Source: Acidobacteriota bacterium (GTDB lineage Bacteria; Actinomycetota; Acidimicrobiia; ATN3). Taken from it: a DNA stretch of 64,000 nt. Shown here one piece after another: positions 29,556 through 38,475 of the stretch; positions within the stretch are counted from its first letter, which is position 1, and each line of letters starts with the position of its first letter. The position numbers were made by a program, and so were the translations under genes. Below the pieces are notes generated by a model, which saw only the letters and a program-made list of their open reading frames with translations, made no database searches and had not been told where the DNA came from. The stretch is taken from NCBI GenBank assembly GCA_003577105.1, contig QEUQ01000001.1, positions 70,118 through 134,117 of the forward strand. The letters run 5' to 3'.

Positions 29556-32500
29556 CTACGGCGGCGTCTCAAGATTGACATTGGTGGTGGGCGCAGCGAC
29601 ATCATCGGCACCCCAGATGTTTGTCGCTTCGGAATACCAACGGGTCTGCCCACTCGGAGGTATGGCTCTGACTCGGTATTGATAGCCCGACGATGCCGTC
29701 GTGACGACCTTGATCGAGTAGCGGCCCGTGCCATCGGCAGCTGAGTTCTTCGGGCTCTGACACCCGCAAGACGTGTATGCAGATACAAACGCACCGGGCA
29801 AGAGCGATCCGTTCTGAGTGACCCAACCGGCAATTGTCCCTGCGGGCCGTAGTGAGAAGTTAGCGGTCTGAGGGGGGATGAGCGAACTAGCCTCTGTGAA
29901 GCCCTGTGCAGACGAGTACCAGATGTCTTCGTTGGCGGGAGGGCCTTTGACAAGCACTTTGTAGGATTCGGAGGGATTGAGAAAGATCTGATACCTGCCC
30001 TGGCCTGCGGTGCCTGATTTCACATATCCGGAATACTTGCCCGACGAGGTGAAAAAGTAAAGGTATGCACCGTCGATATCTGCTGCTGTCTCTGCGTCTT
30101 TGACATAGCCTGATATCTGATTCGAAGCCATGAGCGTCGAGTCAACCCCGGATTGGGGGGAATCCACGCAATCAGCTTCTGACCAATTCGCCTTGTCGTT
30201 ATACCAGCGCGACTCAAAGCCCTCTCTGGCCAGCATAAGGATCTTGTATCCCCCACCTGCATCACACCTTGACGGCGTTGCCTCAATCGACCAGGAATCG
30301 GTGGCGTTACAGCACTGATACCCAACGAGGGTACCTGTGATTGCGTGATAAACCGAGATCGATCCCCATGTCGAGTTCCCAGTGGTTCCCTCAATAACGG
30401 GGTTGGGCTCGGGCTGGGTGATCTTGGTGATAAACCCTGTCCCGATCGTCAACATGGGATCGGGATCACATGCACCACATAGCGGCTGGAAGACACCTGG
30501 GGTTACTGGAAAGTCTGGTGAACCAGTGGCACCGGTGACGTAGATATCACCGGCACCGTCGATGGCAATCGCGGCGATCGCGTTCGGATAACCGCCGAGA
30601 TATGTCGAGAACGCGAGCCCGTTGCCTGCTGCGTTGAACTTGGTGATGTAGCCACCGCCACCACTGCCCCCTGCAGCCAACGGGTTCACAATGGGAAAAT
30701 CCGCAGTCGGCGGGATCCCCGCTGCTGGGGTAGATCCCGCCACGTACGCGTACCCATCCGAATTGACAACGACCCCCGGTGACGTGCCTTCGTGATTGAC
30801 GCCGCCTAGGTATGTTGAGAACACGATCGACGAGCCATTTGGGCTGACTTTTGTCAGGAAATTGTCGCGCCCTCCCTGATGGCTAGCTTCAAATGCATTG
30901 GCCACCGGAAAATCGGCCGAAAACGTCCGCCCTACAACATAGGCGCTACCCGCGGAATCGACTGCTATGCCGGTAGCTGTGTCTTCAAGCGATCCCGAAA
31001 GATAAGACGAGTAGATGAGCGCCGTGGCAGACGGATTGATCTTTGCGACATACCCTTCCCACCTTGACGGGTAGACGCCAGCTGGCTGGAATGCATTGAC
31101 AACCGGGAAGGCGGTTGAACATGTTCTACCGGCAATGTAGAGATTACCGAGATCGTCGTTAGCCAGTGCCATGACTGGGTCCTCACAACGCCCTCCGATG
31201 TAGCTCGCATATAGCGGGAACCCGCCAGAGTCCAGCTTTGCTACAAATCCGTCGCTTGAGGACGCGCAATCGTCCGCGCATGTGGGCTGAAAGACACCTA
31301 TTGTCGTCGTCAGGCCAGTACCGGCACTTCCACCTAGATAGGTGGCGCCTGATCCATCTACACGAATATCTCTCAAGGCCGTCCCGCTGCTTACCCCTCC
31401 GAAATAGGTCGAGTACTCCAGAGAAGACCCGTCGGGGCTGAACTTGGTAATCGTCGCACCAAACTTACCCGGGCCCTTTGTGGGCTGACTGGCATTAGAT
31501 ATCGGGAAGTCATCTGAATTAGTGCCCGATCCGACATATGCTCGCCCAAGAGAGTCAACGCCGATGCCCGAGCCCTCTTCGTTCGTATCAGGAGCACCAA
31601 GATAGGTCGAGTAGATTATCGACGACCCGTCGGGCGCGATCTTGGTGAGAAATGCGTCACTTCCCACATCCGGCCAAGTGCACCAGATTGCACATGCAAG
31701 CTCGCCTTGATAGGCGCCGACGACTGGAAAGTCGAGCGAATAGGTCTTGCCCGTCACATAGGCGTTTCCCAAAGCATCGACTGTGATTTGGCTCCCTGAA
31801 TCTTCACCGGTGCCCCCAAGATAGGACGAGTAGACCATTACCGGGTCAATTACGACCGGGCGGGCCCTGTCGTATTCCCCTAGGCCGAATCGGACCTTGT
31901 TGCCATCTATCTGAAAGCGCCCGTCGATCTCTTCGATTTCCCCTAGATCCGAGTGCTGATAGATAAATGGCTTGTATTGGTAGAAGCTGGTACCGCCGGA
32001 GGTGACAACCAAATTGGCCTGATTATCTAGGTCAACGGCGACACCGTCTTTGAAGCCGAGCTCAATGACTGAGGGATCTGTGCCGGCAGAGACGATGAAG
32101 TCGTATTCGAGCCGGCCCGACCCGTCGTCATAGAAGATGGCGTCTATGCCGGCGTAGAGCTCCTTGTATTCAACCTTGGAGAAGTTCCGTACTCCCCTGA
32201 CCCACTTGTCGCCGTCTTTGCCAATGAAGTAGTTGGACTTGCCCGGCTTCTCACCAAGACCAGAGACCTCCGGAGCGGGATTGGCACCGACAAACTCCAT
32301 GCGCATGACTGCCGCGCTTTCAGATCTCTCAGATCCAGGCGACAGTTCGGCAAGCAGGTCGTCGCTCTCCTCGGTGTTATCTGTCTTGGTGACAACTACA
32401 GCGACTATTCCCTTGTCGGTCAGATATGTCGTTGCGGCAGGTGAGCGCTGTACGAAGTGGGCCTCTCTCGGTGCCTGGCCGATGTTCTCTTCAAATGAGA

Positions 32501-32771
32501 ATCCCGGTCTTTCAGGGAGTCGCCCGGGGAGCACGGGTGCCGCAGGTGTCGCTGAAATGACAGTTGGATTCTCGGCGAACTGAATCGAGGCCGACAAGAT
32601 TCCAACAACCAGGGCGACCGATAGGGAGAGCTTCCTTCGAGCCGTCTTCGTAGGAGACTGCTGCTTGGGAATTAGCTGGGGCGCTCGAGAAGTACGACGA
32701 GGCTGAGCCGGGCGTTCAACTCGCCGCCTTGTCGGTGCTAGGGGTCGAGTTCTCGTATTTGGTGCCGCCAT
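29556..32771 (-). CDS. Exported SBBP beta-propeller repeat protein
   Basis: A 1071-residue surface or exported protein of unknown function. Order of parts: basic N-terminus, one hydrophobic segment (KLSLSVALVVGILSASIQFA, about residues 45-66), and an N-terminal domain opening FEENIGQ (the DUF7948-like module seen before SBBP repeats). About seven SBBP repeats follow, each with YSTYLGG plus D-GNAYVTG-T-S-DFP. Two or three C-terminal carboxypeptidase-regulatory-like domains (ISGYVKDAETAADIDGAYLY, AGWVTQNGSLLPGAFVSAYT) complete it, separated by RWY/IWYS motifs. The ATG at 32771 is chosen so that the signal-like segment is near the start; a frame extension to 32891 would overlap the next gene. 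It has a paralogue directly upstream. Confidence 0.8.
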   Translation of the reverse strand: MAAPNTRTRPLAPTRRRVERPAQPRRTSRAPQLIPKQQSPTKTARRKLSLSVALVVGILSASIQFAENPTVISATPAAPVLPGRLPERPGFSFEENIGQAPREAHFVQRSPAATTYLTDKGIVAVVVTKTDNTEESDDLLAELSPGSERSESAAVMRMEFVGANPAPEVSGLGEKPGKSNYFIGKDGDKWVRGVRNFSKVEYKELYAGIDAIFYDDGSGRLEYDFIVSAGTDPSVIELGFKDGVAVDLDNQANLVVTSGGTSFYQYKPFIYQHSDLGEIEEIDGRFQIDGNKVRFGLGEYDRARPVVIDPVMVYSSYLGGTGEDSGSQITVDALGNAYVTGKTYSLDFPVVGAYQGELACAIWCTWPDVGSDAFLTKIAPDGSSIIYSTYLGAPDTNEEGSGIGVDSLGRAYVGSGTNSDDFPISNASQPTKGPGKFGATITKFSPDGSSLEYSTYFGGVSSGTALRDIRVDGSGATYLGGSAGTGLTTTIGVFQPTCADDCASSSDGFVAKLDSGGFPLYASYIGGRCEDPVMALANDDLGNLYIAGRTCSTAFPVVNAFQPAGVYPSRWEGYVAKINPSATALIYSSYLSGSLEDTATGIAVDSAGSAYVVGRTFSADFPVANAFEASHQGGRDNFLTKVSPNGSSIVFSTYLGGVNHEGTSPGVVVNSDGYAYVAGSTPAAGIPPTADFPIVNPLAAGGSGGGGYITKFNAAGNGLAFSTYLGGYPNAIAAIAIDGAGDIYVTGATGSPDFPVTPGVFQPLCGACDPDPMLTIGTGFITKITQPEPNPVIEGTTGNSTWGSISVYHAITGTLVGYQCCNATDSWSIEATPSRCDAGGGYKILMLAREGFESRWYNDKANWSEADCVDSPQSGVDSTLMASNQISGYVKDAETAADIDGAYLYFFTSSGKYSGYVKSGTAGQGRYQIFLNPSESYKVLVKGPPANEDIWYSSAQGFTEASSLIPPQTANFSLRPAGTIAGWVTQNGSLLPGAFVSAYTSCGCQSPKNSAADGTGRYSIKVVTTASSGYQYRVRAIPPSGQTRWYSEATNIWGADDVAAPTTNVNLETPP

Positions 32772-32823
32772 TGTGAGACCGCCGGATCGCTTCGCGTACT
32801 CAATTCTATTTCCCCCGCTCGCG

Positions 32824-35800
32824 CTAGGGAGCGCCGATGCCATAGACAGGCCACCAGTCCTTGGTGCCAAATTCGATGCCCATTCCGGCAAGGTCTTCGA
32901 TTAGGTTCACGTTTTGTGTGGGATTGTCAGGGTCTAGTAGCCATATGTCGTAGTCGCCGTCAGGGTGATCACTCCCATATGCGAGGAGCTTTGCGCCGTC
33001 TGGTGACCACGAAGGCGAAGAGGTACCCGTGTGAGGAGCCGGAAAGCTCACCAACGGGCCGGCGACCTCAGATGAATCAACGACCGGCGGCTGCGATGAG
33101 GTCAAATCTTGCGGGTCTATGAGAAATAGACGCACGTCGTCTGGGGGCTCTGTCTCAGCTTCGGCAATCCGCAACGATCCAAATGCAATCCGCCCATGAG
33201 GGTAGCCCGGGGACGGATTCGACCACGCGGGGTACGAGTTGAACGCTGAATCCGTTGTTACTTGCCCATCGGGCCACATACAAGGCTCAGCGTCGGGCAC
33301 TTGTGCGATATACAAGTCTGTTGCAAGCGCGGTGCCAGCCATATAGATCAGGCAGCGTGAATCTGGTGAGAACGCCGGTGAATCTGCCTCTCCAGATGAT
33401 GTAGTAGTCATCGCCGTGCGCACAAACGCTGTTTGCGTCTGACAACTCGGCCCGAACTGATCGATCTTGGCAAAATAAATCTCACGATTGGCAGGCACCG
33501 CCTCTTGACCATCCGACGAGAACGCTATCGCCTTGCCATCGGGAGACCACACGGGACGCCGCTCTTCGCGCTCGTCATTGGTGAGTCTGCACTGGTAATA
33601 CGCGGGGCCATGCTTTGAAACGACATAGAGATCTGTCGTCGCCTCTGGGTTGCGATCTGAGACATAGGCGATCCGCTGGCCATTTGGCGATATCGCCGGT
33701 TGACTGTCCTCACCTGGTGGCAGCAACGTATCAAGTGGCGTGACCGGGGCAAGGCCCTCTCCACTTGCTGCAATCTTCCAAATCGCTGCTGATGGCGATG
33801 TCACATCTGAAGGTGGAGCGGGCATGCGATTGGAGGCGAAGGCTATGTATGTGCCCGGAACTACCGACGCATCAAGGCTATAGACGGTCACAAAACTCGA
33901 GATCGACGAGTGGCGAGAGGTCTTCGTTGCGTGAAACTCCTCAAAGACTCCCGGACTTGCCCCCGGTGTGCCCTTGTCTGTCGGGAAATCATCAGAGGCA
34001 GTGGGACCTACGACCACGACCTCCTCAAAGCCTGCCGGTCCACTTACATAGACGTCTTCTGCGCGCTCATCAACTGTTCCACCAATACAGGTTGAGTGCG
34101 ATATCACGGGACCGGGGGCAGACTTGTCTATCACCGAGACGAAGACGTCAAGACCGGACCTCCCACAGATGACACCGGGAATCGGATCTGCTGCGGGAAA
34201 TCCTTGTCCTGCGCCCCCTGTGGCAATGATCTTCTCACTCGCGGTCCCGGCCCCCGCGAGAGCGATTCCCCTGCCGAGGTCAGAAGCCGGGCCGCCAAGG
34301 TAAGTTGCGAAGTCCAGCGAGGTTGCGCTGCTGTTAGTTGAAGCAGATACCTGAACCATGTAGGCATCGTCGCTGCCTCCGTGAGAGGGCTGAACGGCAT
34401 CAGGAGTAGTCACCAGGTTCGTCGAATCAGTCTGGCTCATCATCGCAGCGACGTCGCCATAGACCTCGAGATCAGTGAGCGTGTCGCGCCCGTCTCCGCC
34501 AAGCATTGTCGAGTGGCCAAGGTTCATCGTTCCTGATCTGAAACGCGCCGCGAACAGATCGTAACCACCGCCGTTGGTCGTCTGTATTGCGCCGGACGTT
34601 ATTGGGATTTCACCGTTCGTCATGCCGGCGAGCCAGTAATTGCCCTGCGAGTCCGTTCTCGACTGAATATCGATGAATTCGTCCTCGCTGCTACCGAAAT
34701 ACGACGAGAATCTGATCTTGTTCGCGACAGGACCGGGGAAATCGGGTGCGATCTTGGCTACGAATGCATCGCGTTTTCCCGTGTTGCTGGGAACGCTTGC
34801 GAGACCTGGCTGAAAGGCATTTGTCGTCGTCGGCAAATCAGGAGCATTGGTGAATCCGCCAATTATGAGACTTGAGTTGCCGTTGTCGGACCCACCCCGG
34901 TTCACCGGGTCAAAGGAGATCCCCTGTGCGCCCTCTGACGGGCAATGACTGATATCAGGGGTTGCACCGGGGCAAGTTAGTTCGGTTCCACCGAAGTATG
35001 TTGCGAAATCGATTCCTCCTGCGACCGACGGCCCCGCGTCATCAGGGTCAACTGCATGGAGGCGAACCACGAATGCGTCCTCCGCGCCATTCAGGTCCCC
35101 ATCAAGATCAGGATTCTCAAGCGCATCGCGAGTAACTGGGAAGTCGGGCGAAGTCGTGATCCCCACGATGCCTAGTCGTGATCCATCTGGAGAGATCGCT
35201 ATTCCAAGGCCAAGTTCCGCACCGCTGCCATCGATGATCGTCTCCCATTCCTCACCTTGCGGTGCGAACTTCGTGACCCTGGCTGCTAACTCGACCGGGC
35301 CGGGGCTCCCCTGCAGCACGCTGAAGCCGACGACATAGATGTTGCCCGACCCGTCACGGACCACCCGTATGGTGCCGTCTTCGACGTGGCCGGTGTCATA
35401 TGTCGAATAGGTAATCGCGGGATCTATGACATAGGCAGTCTGAGGGACTGGGCCGTCGAGACGAATACGCAAAGTGGTGTGGTCAACTTCGAAGTGAGCA
35501 TCTGTCCCAGCGCTGTCTGCGATCACCAACGGCTTGGACTTCTTATAGACCCCGGCTTCGGTCACAACCGAAAGCGAGCCGTCAGGGTTGATCTCGATCT
35601 CCGAGTTGCCCAGCGCCATTAACCCAAAGGCATCTGGAGCGACCCCTGGAGCCATGTGCAAATCGAACTCTAGGATCGCATCTGAATTGAACCGAAAGAC
35701 GACATCTATGCCGTCATAGAGCCCTTCATATCTAATCGAGTCATACCTCGGAACTCCTGGGAAATGACCCGAGGTGAGGTAGTAGTTGGATGTTCCCGTG

Positions 35801-36219
35801 ACCACGCCCATGCCGGTCGGGGAGCTTCGCGCGGCCTTGAAGGCAATGCGAGCAGATGTCGTCCTGAACCTGGGCTGCATATAGAGGCACTCCGCAAGAC
35901 GATCAAGGCAGGAAATCGAAGTTTGTCCGGCGCCCAAATCACCGTCAATTGCACCACTGACAGATTCGAGTTCGAAACCATCGTCGTAGAAGTTCACCCA
36001 ATATTGTCCCGCATTCGCGCGGAACTTGATCCTCTGGTGATACTGGCCCACGTTGGGTTCGAAGTAACGGGTAGCTCCTGGTGCGGGAGGTGGCGGAAGC
36101 AAGCCGTCGCCGTGCGTGGGGGATTTCGCGTTGGCGCCTGGAGCGGCGCTCAGTCCAACGGCAAGTGCAACTGTGATGACAAAGACACAGCGAGTACGTC
36201 GAATCCCGATCCCAGCCAT
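32824..36219 (-). CDS. Exported SBBP and TolB-like propeller protein
   Basis: A 1131-residue secreted protein, paralogous in its first half to the downstream gene. A signal peptide is clear (CVFVITVALAVGLSAAPGANA). A DUF7948-like domain (YFEPNVGQYHQRIKFRANAG) and about six degenerate SBBP repeats (DFATYFGG, DFATYLGG, RFSSYFGS) follow. The last 300 residues are PD40/TolB-type WD repeats: QPAISPNGQRIAYVSDRNP, RPVWSPDGKAIAFSSDGQ, SPSWSPDGAKLLAYGSD. No catalytic motif is seen, so binding or scaffolding at the cell surface is more likely than enzymatic work; the ligand is unknown. ATG at 36219 with GGGGAGG nine bases upstream. Confidence 0.8.
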   Translation of the reverse strand: MAGIGIRRTRCVFVITVALAVGLSAAPGANAKSPTHGDGLLPPPPAPGATRYFEPNVGQYHQRIKFRANAGQYWVNFYDDGFELESVSGAIDGDLGAGQTSISCLDRLAECLYMQPRFRTTSARIAFKAARSSPTGMGVVTGTSNYYLTSGHFPGVPRYDSIRYEGLYDGIDVVFRFNSDAILEFDLHMAPGVAPDAFGLMALGNSEIEINPDGSLSVVTEAGVYKKSKPLVIADSAGTDAHFEVDHTTLRIRLDGPVPQTAYVIDPAITYSTYDTGHVEDGTIRVVRDGSGNIYVVGFSVLQGSPGPVELAARVTKFAPQGEEWETIIDGSGAELGLGIAISPDGSRLGIVGITTSPDFPVTRDALENPDLDGDLNGAEDAFVVRLHAVDPDDAGPSVAGGIDFATYFGGTELTCPGATPDISHCPSEGAQGISFDPVNRGGSDNGNSSLIIGGFTNAPDLPTTTNAFQPGLASVPSNTGKRDAFVAKIAPDFPGPVANKIRFSSYFGSSEDEFIDIQSRTDSQGNYWLAGMTNGEIPITSGAIQTTNGGGYDLFAARFRSGTMNLGHSTMLGGDGRDTLTDLEVYGDVAAMMSQTDSTNLVTTPDAVQPSHGGSDDAYMVQVSASTNSSATSLDFATYLGGPASDLGRGIALAGAGTASEKIIATGGAGQGFPAADPIPGVICGRSGLDVFVSVIDKSAPGPVISHSTCIGGTVDERAEDVYVSGPAGFEEVVVVGPTASDDFPTDKGTPGASPGVFEEFHATKTSRHSSISSFVTVYSLDASVVPGTYIAFASNRMPAPPSDVTSPSAAIWKIAASGEGLAPVTPLDTLLPPGEDSQPAISPNGQRIAYVSDRNPEATTDLYVVSKHGPAYYQCRLTNDEREERRPVWSPDGKAIAFSSDGQEAVPANREIYFAKIDQFGPSCQTQTAFVRTAMTTTSSGEADSPAFSPDSRCLIYMAGTALATDLYIAQVPDAEPCMWPDGQVTTDSAFNSYPAWSNPSPGYPHGRIAFGSLRIAEAETEPPDDVRLFLIDPQDLTSSQPPVVDSSEVAGPLVSFPAPHTGTSSPSWSPDGAKLLAYGSDHPDGDYDIWLLDPDNPTQNVNLIEDLAGMGIEFGTKDWWPVYGIGAP

Positions 36220-36263
36220 GAGCTCGAACCTCCCCGGCGCTTGTGAACGAGCTGTCGGGTAAT

Positions 36264-36294
36264 AGGGTAGTCACGCGGGGGGGTCGTCTGTCAA
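36264..36294 (-). promoter_or_regulatory. Possible promoter of the SBBP gene pair
   Basis: Minus strand: a perfect TTGACA (36294-36289) and TACCCT (36269-36264) with a 19-base spacer, about 45 bases before the 36219 start codon. The spacer is long for a housekeeping promoter, so the -10 call is uncertain. The rest of the 225-base divergent gap to acs shows no clear second promoter. Confidence 0.4.
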
Positions 36295-36444
36295 GAGACT
36301 GCGGACGGTATCGCTACTCGGTGGGGGGCGCTCTGCCGTGAGTGGTGCCAGGGCCGGGAACGTCGTACGCAGCTGGCAATATGCTCTGCTATTCGCCTCG
36401 TCAATTCACGAGCAGCCGAAACTTTGCAGGAGCGAGGTTGTGCA

Positions 36445-38427
36445 ATGACTAGCAATGAATCCAAGGCCCAAGCAACGCAAGACGATGCCATTGAGGCACT
36501 GATGGTCGAGGAGCGCCGCTTCCCTCCACCCGACAACATTGCATCCAGAGCCAACGTCAAGGATCCGGCTATCTACGAGGAGGCGCTCGCCGACCGAGAG
36601 GCCTACTGGGCTGGCGAGGCCGGGAAACTCCACTGGTTCAAGGACTGGGACAAAGTCCTTGAGTGGAATCCGCCATTTGCCAAGTGGTTCATCGGTGGCG
36701 AGCTCAACGTCTCGTACAACTGCATCGACCGCCATCTCGACGACCGCGGCGACAAGGTCGCGTTCCACTGGGTCGGTGAGCCGGGCGATACCCGGACCCT
36801 CACATTCAAGGACCTCTATTTCGAGGTCTGCCGGTTTGCCAATGCCCTCAAGCACCTTGGTGTGAGACGCGGCGACCGGGTTGCCATCTACATGGGCATG
36901 ATTCCCGAGCTTCCGATCGCGATGTTGGCGTGCGCTCGCATCGGTGCACCTCACACCGTTGTCTTCGGCGGCTTCTCATCTGACGCCCTGGCCGACCGGA
37001 TCAATGACACTAAGGCCAAGGTGCTCATCACCCAAGACGGAGCCAACAGGCGAGGCCAGGTCTTCCCCCTCAAGGACAACGCAGATGCTGCAATCGAGTC
37101 CACACCTTCAGTGGAGAGCGTCGTGGTGGTCGAACGATGCAACAACGAGGTCACCTGGGTTGAGGGAAGGGATCATCGCTGGACTGAATTAGTCGAGAGT
37201 CAGGTCGCCGAGTGCCCCCCAGAGGAGATGGATGCCGAGGACGTGCTTTACATCCTCTATACGTCCGGGACGACGGCCAAGCCCAAGGGAATTGTCCACT
37301 CAACGGGCGGATATCTGACCCAAGTCGCCTCGACTCACCGCATGGTCTTCGACATCAAGGATGACGACGTCTATTGGTGCGCCGCCGACATCGGCTGGGT
37401 GACGGGGCACAGCTACATCGTCTATGGCCCGCTGGCCAATGGTTGCACGGGCGTGATCTACGAGGGCACCCCTGACTACCCGGAGAAGGACCGCCTTTGG
37501 CAGATTGCAGAGGACTACAAAGTCACGATCCTCTACACCGCACCAACTGCTATCCGCACCTTCATGCGGTGGGGAACCGAATGGCCGGAGCGCCATGATC
37601 TATCAAGCCTTCGAATACTGGGCTCCGTAGGCGAACCGATCAATCCCGAAGCGTGGATGTGGTATCGCAAGCACATTGGTGGTGACCGCTGCCCGATCGT
37701 CGACACATGGTGGCAGACTGAAACTGGCGCAATCATGATCAGCCCATTGCCGGGCATTACCACCACCAAGCCCGGGTCGGCGACCTTCCCGCTGCCAGGT
37801 GTGGTTGCTGATGTCTATGACGAGCAGGGTGAGTCAGTCCACCTTGGCGGTGGTGGCTACCTCGTACTGAAACAACCGTGGCCGTCGATGATCCGCACCA
37901 TCTATGGGGACCAAGATCGATATGTCGAGACGTACTGGTCACGTTATGACAAAGAGACCTATTTCGCCGGAGACGGCTGCAAGCGTGACGAGGAAGGCTA
38001 CTTCTGGCTCATGGGTCGCATTGATGACGTCATGAATGTCAGCGGTCACCGAATTTCAACTGCTGAGGTGGAATCCGCCTTGGTCGCGCATCCCTCAGTT
38101 GCCGAGGCTGCAGTTGTGGGGCGCAACGACGAGATAACAGGCCAGGCGATTGCGGCATTTGTGACGCTCAGAGGCGGAGAACACGGCGACGAAGCGCTGA
38201 TATCGGAGCTAAGAGACCACGTGGCCGAGAAGATCGGCAAGATCGCCAAGCCACAGAGCATCGTCTTCACCGATGATCTCCCAAAGACCCGCTCTGGCAA
38301 GATCATGCGCCGGCTGCTGAGAGATATCTCCGAGCACCGCAAGCTCGGTGACATCACGACGCTCGCCAACGCCGACATCGTCGATGAGATCTCCAAACTT
38401 GCGGCTGCTTCACCCGGAGAGGACTGA
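36445..38427 (+). CDS. acs: Acetyl-CoA synthetase (AMP-forming)
   Basis: Activates acetate to acetyl-CoA through acetyl-AMP. The 660-residue protein is full length, with the ANL-family A3 motif [11 protein letters not shown] (near residue 271), the substrate-pocket region [18 protein letters not shown], the hinge [20 protein letters not shown] and the catalytic lysine in [14 protein letters not shown] (near K619). That lysine is the one acetylated by Pat-type enzymes in other bacteria, so post-translational control is possible. ATG at 36445; an in-frame TTG at 36424 is less likely. Followed after 48 bases by a glycosyltransferase gene on the same strand. Confidence 0.96.
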   Translation: MTSNESKAQATQDDAIEALMVEERRFPPPDNIASRANVKDPAIYEEALADREAYWAGEAGKLHWFKDWDKVLEWNPPFAKWFIGGELNVSYNCIDRHLDDRGDKVAFHWVGEPGDTRTLTFKDLYFEVCRFANALKHLGVRRGDRVAIYMGMIPELPIAMLACARIGAPHTVVFGGFSSDALADRINDTKAKVLITQDGANRRGQVFPLKDNADAAIESTPSVESVVVVERCNNEVTWVEGRDHRWTELVESQVAECPPEEMDAEDVLYILYTSGTTAKPKGIVHSTGGYLTQVASTHRMVFDIKDDDVYWCAADIGWVTGHSYIVYGPLANGCTGVIYEGTPDYPEKDRLWQIAEDYKVTILYTAPTAIRTFMRWGTEWPERHDLSSLRILGSVGEPINPEAWMWYRKHIGGDRCPIVDTWWQTETGAIMISPLPGITTTKPGSATFPLPGVVADVYDEQGESVHLGGGGYLVLKQPWPSMIRTIYGDQDRYVETYWSRYDKETYFAGDGCKRDEEGYFWLMGRIDDVMNVSGHRISTAEVESALVAHPSVAEAAVVGRNDEITGQAIAAFVTLRGGEHGDEALISELRDHVAEKIGKIAKPQSIVFTDDLPKTRSGKIMRRLLRDISEHRKLGDITTLANADIVDEISKLAAASPGED

Positions 38428-38475
38428 GCCGGTGGGTCTGGCGCGAGGCAGGCTTTTCGAGGCAGGCACCTAGCG

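Noticed and set aside
30480-31850. Tandem DNA repeats or a CRISPR-like array in the SBBP gene
   Set aside because: The periodicity is at protein level (SBBP repeats); the DNA copies are diverged and have no constant repeat with unique spacers.
32772-32891. Longer N-terminus of the SBBP protein
   Set aside because: It would push the hydrophobic signal-like segment beyond residue 85 and overlap the upstream gene by 68 bases.
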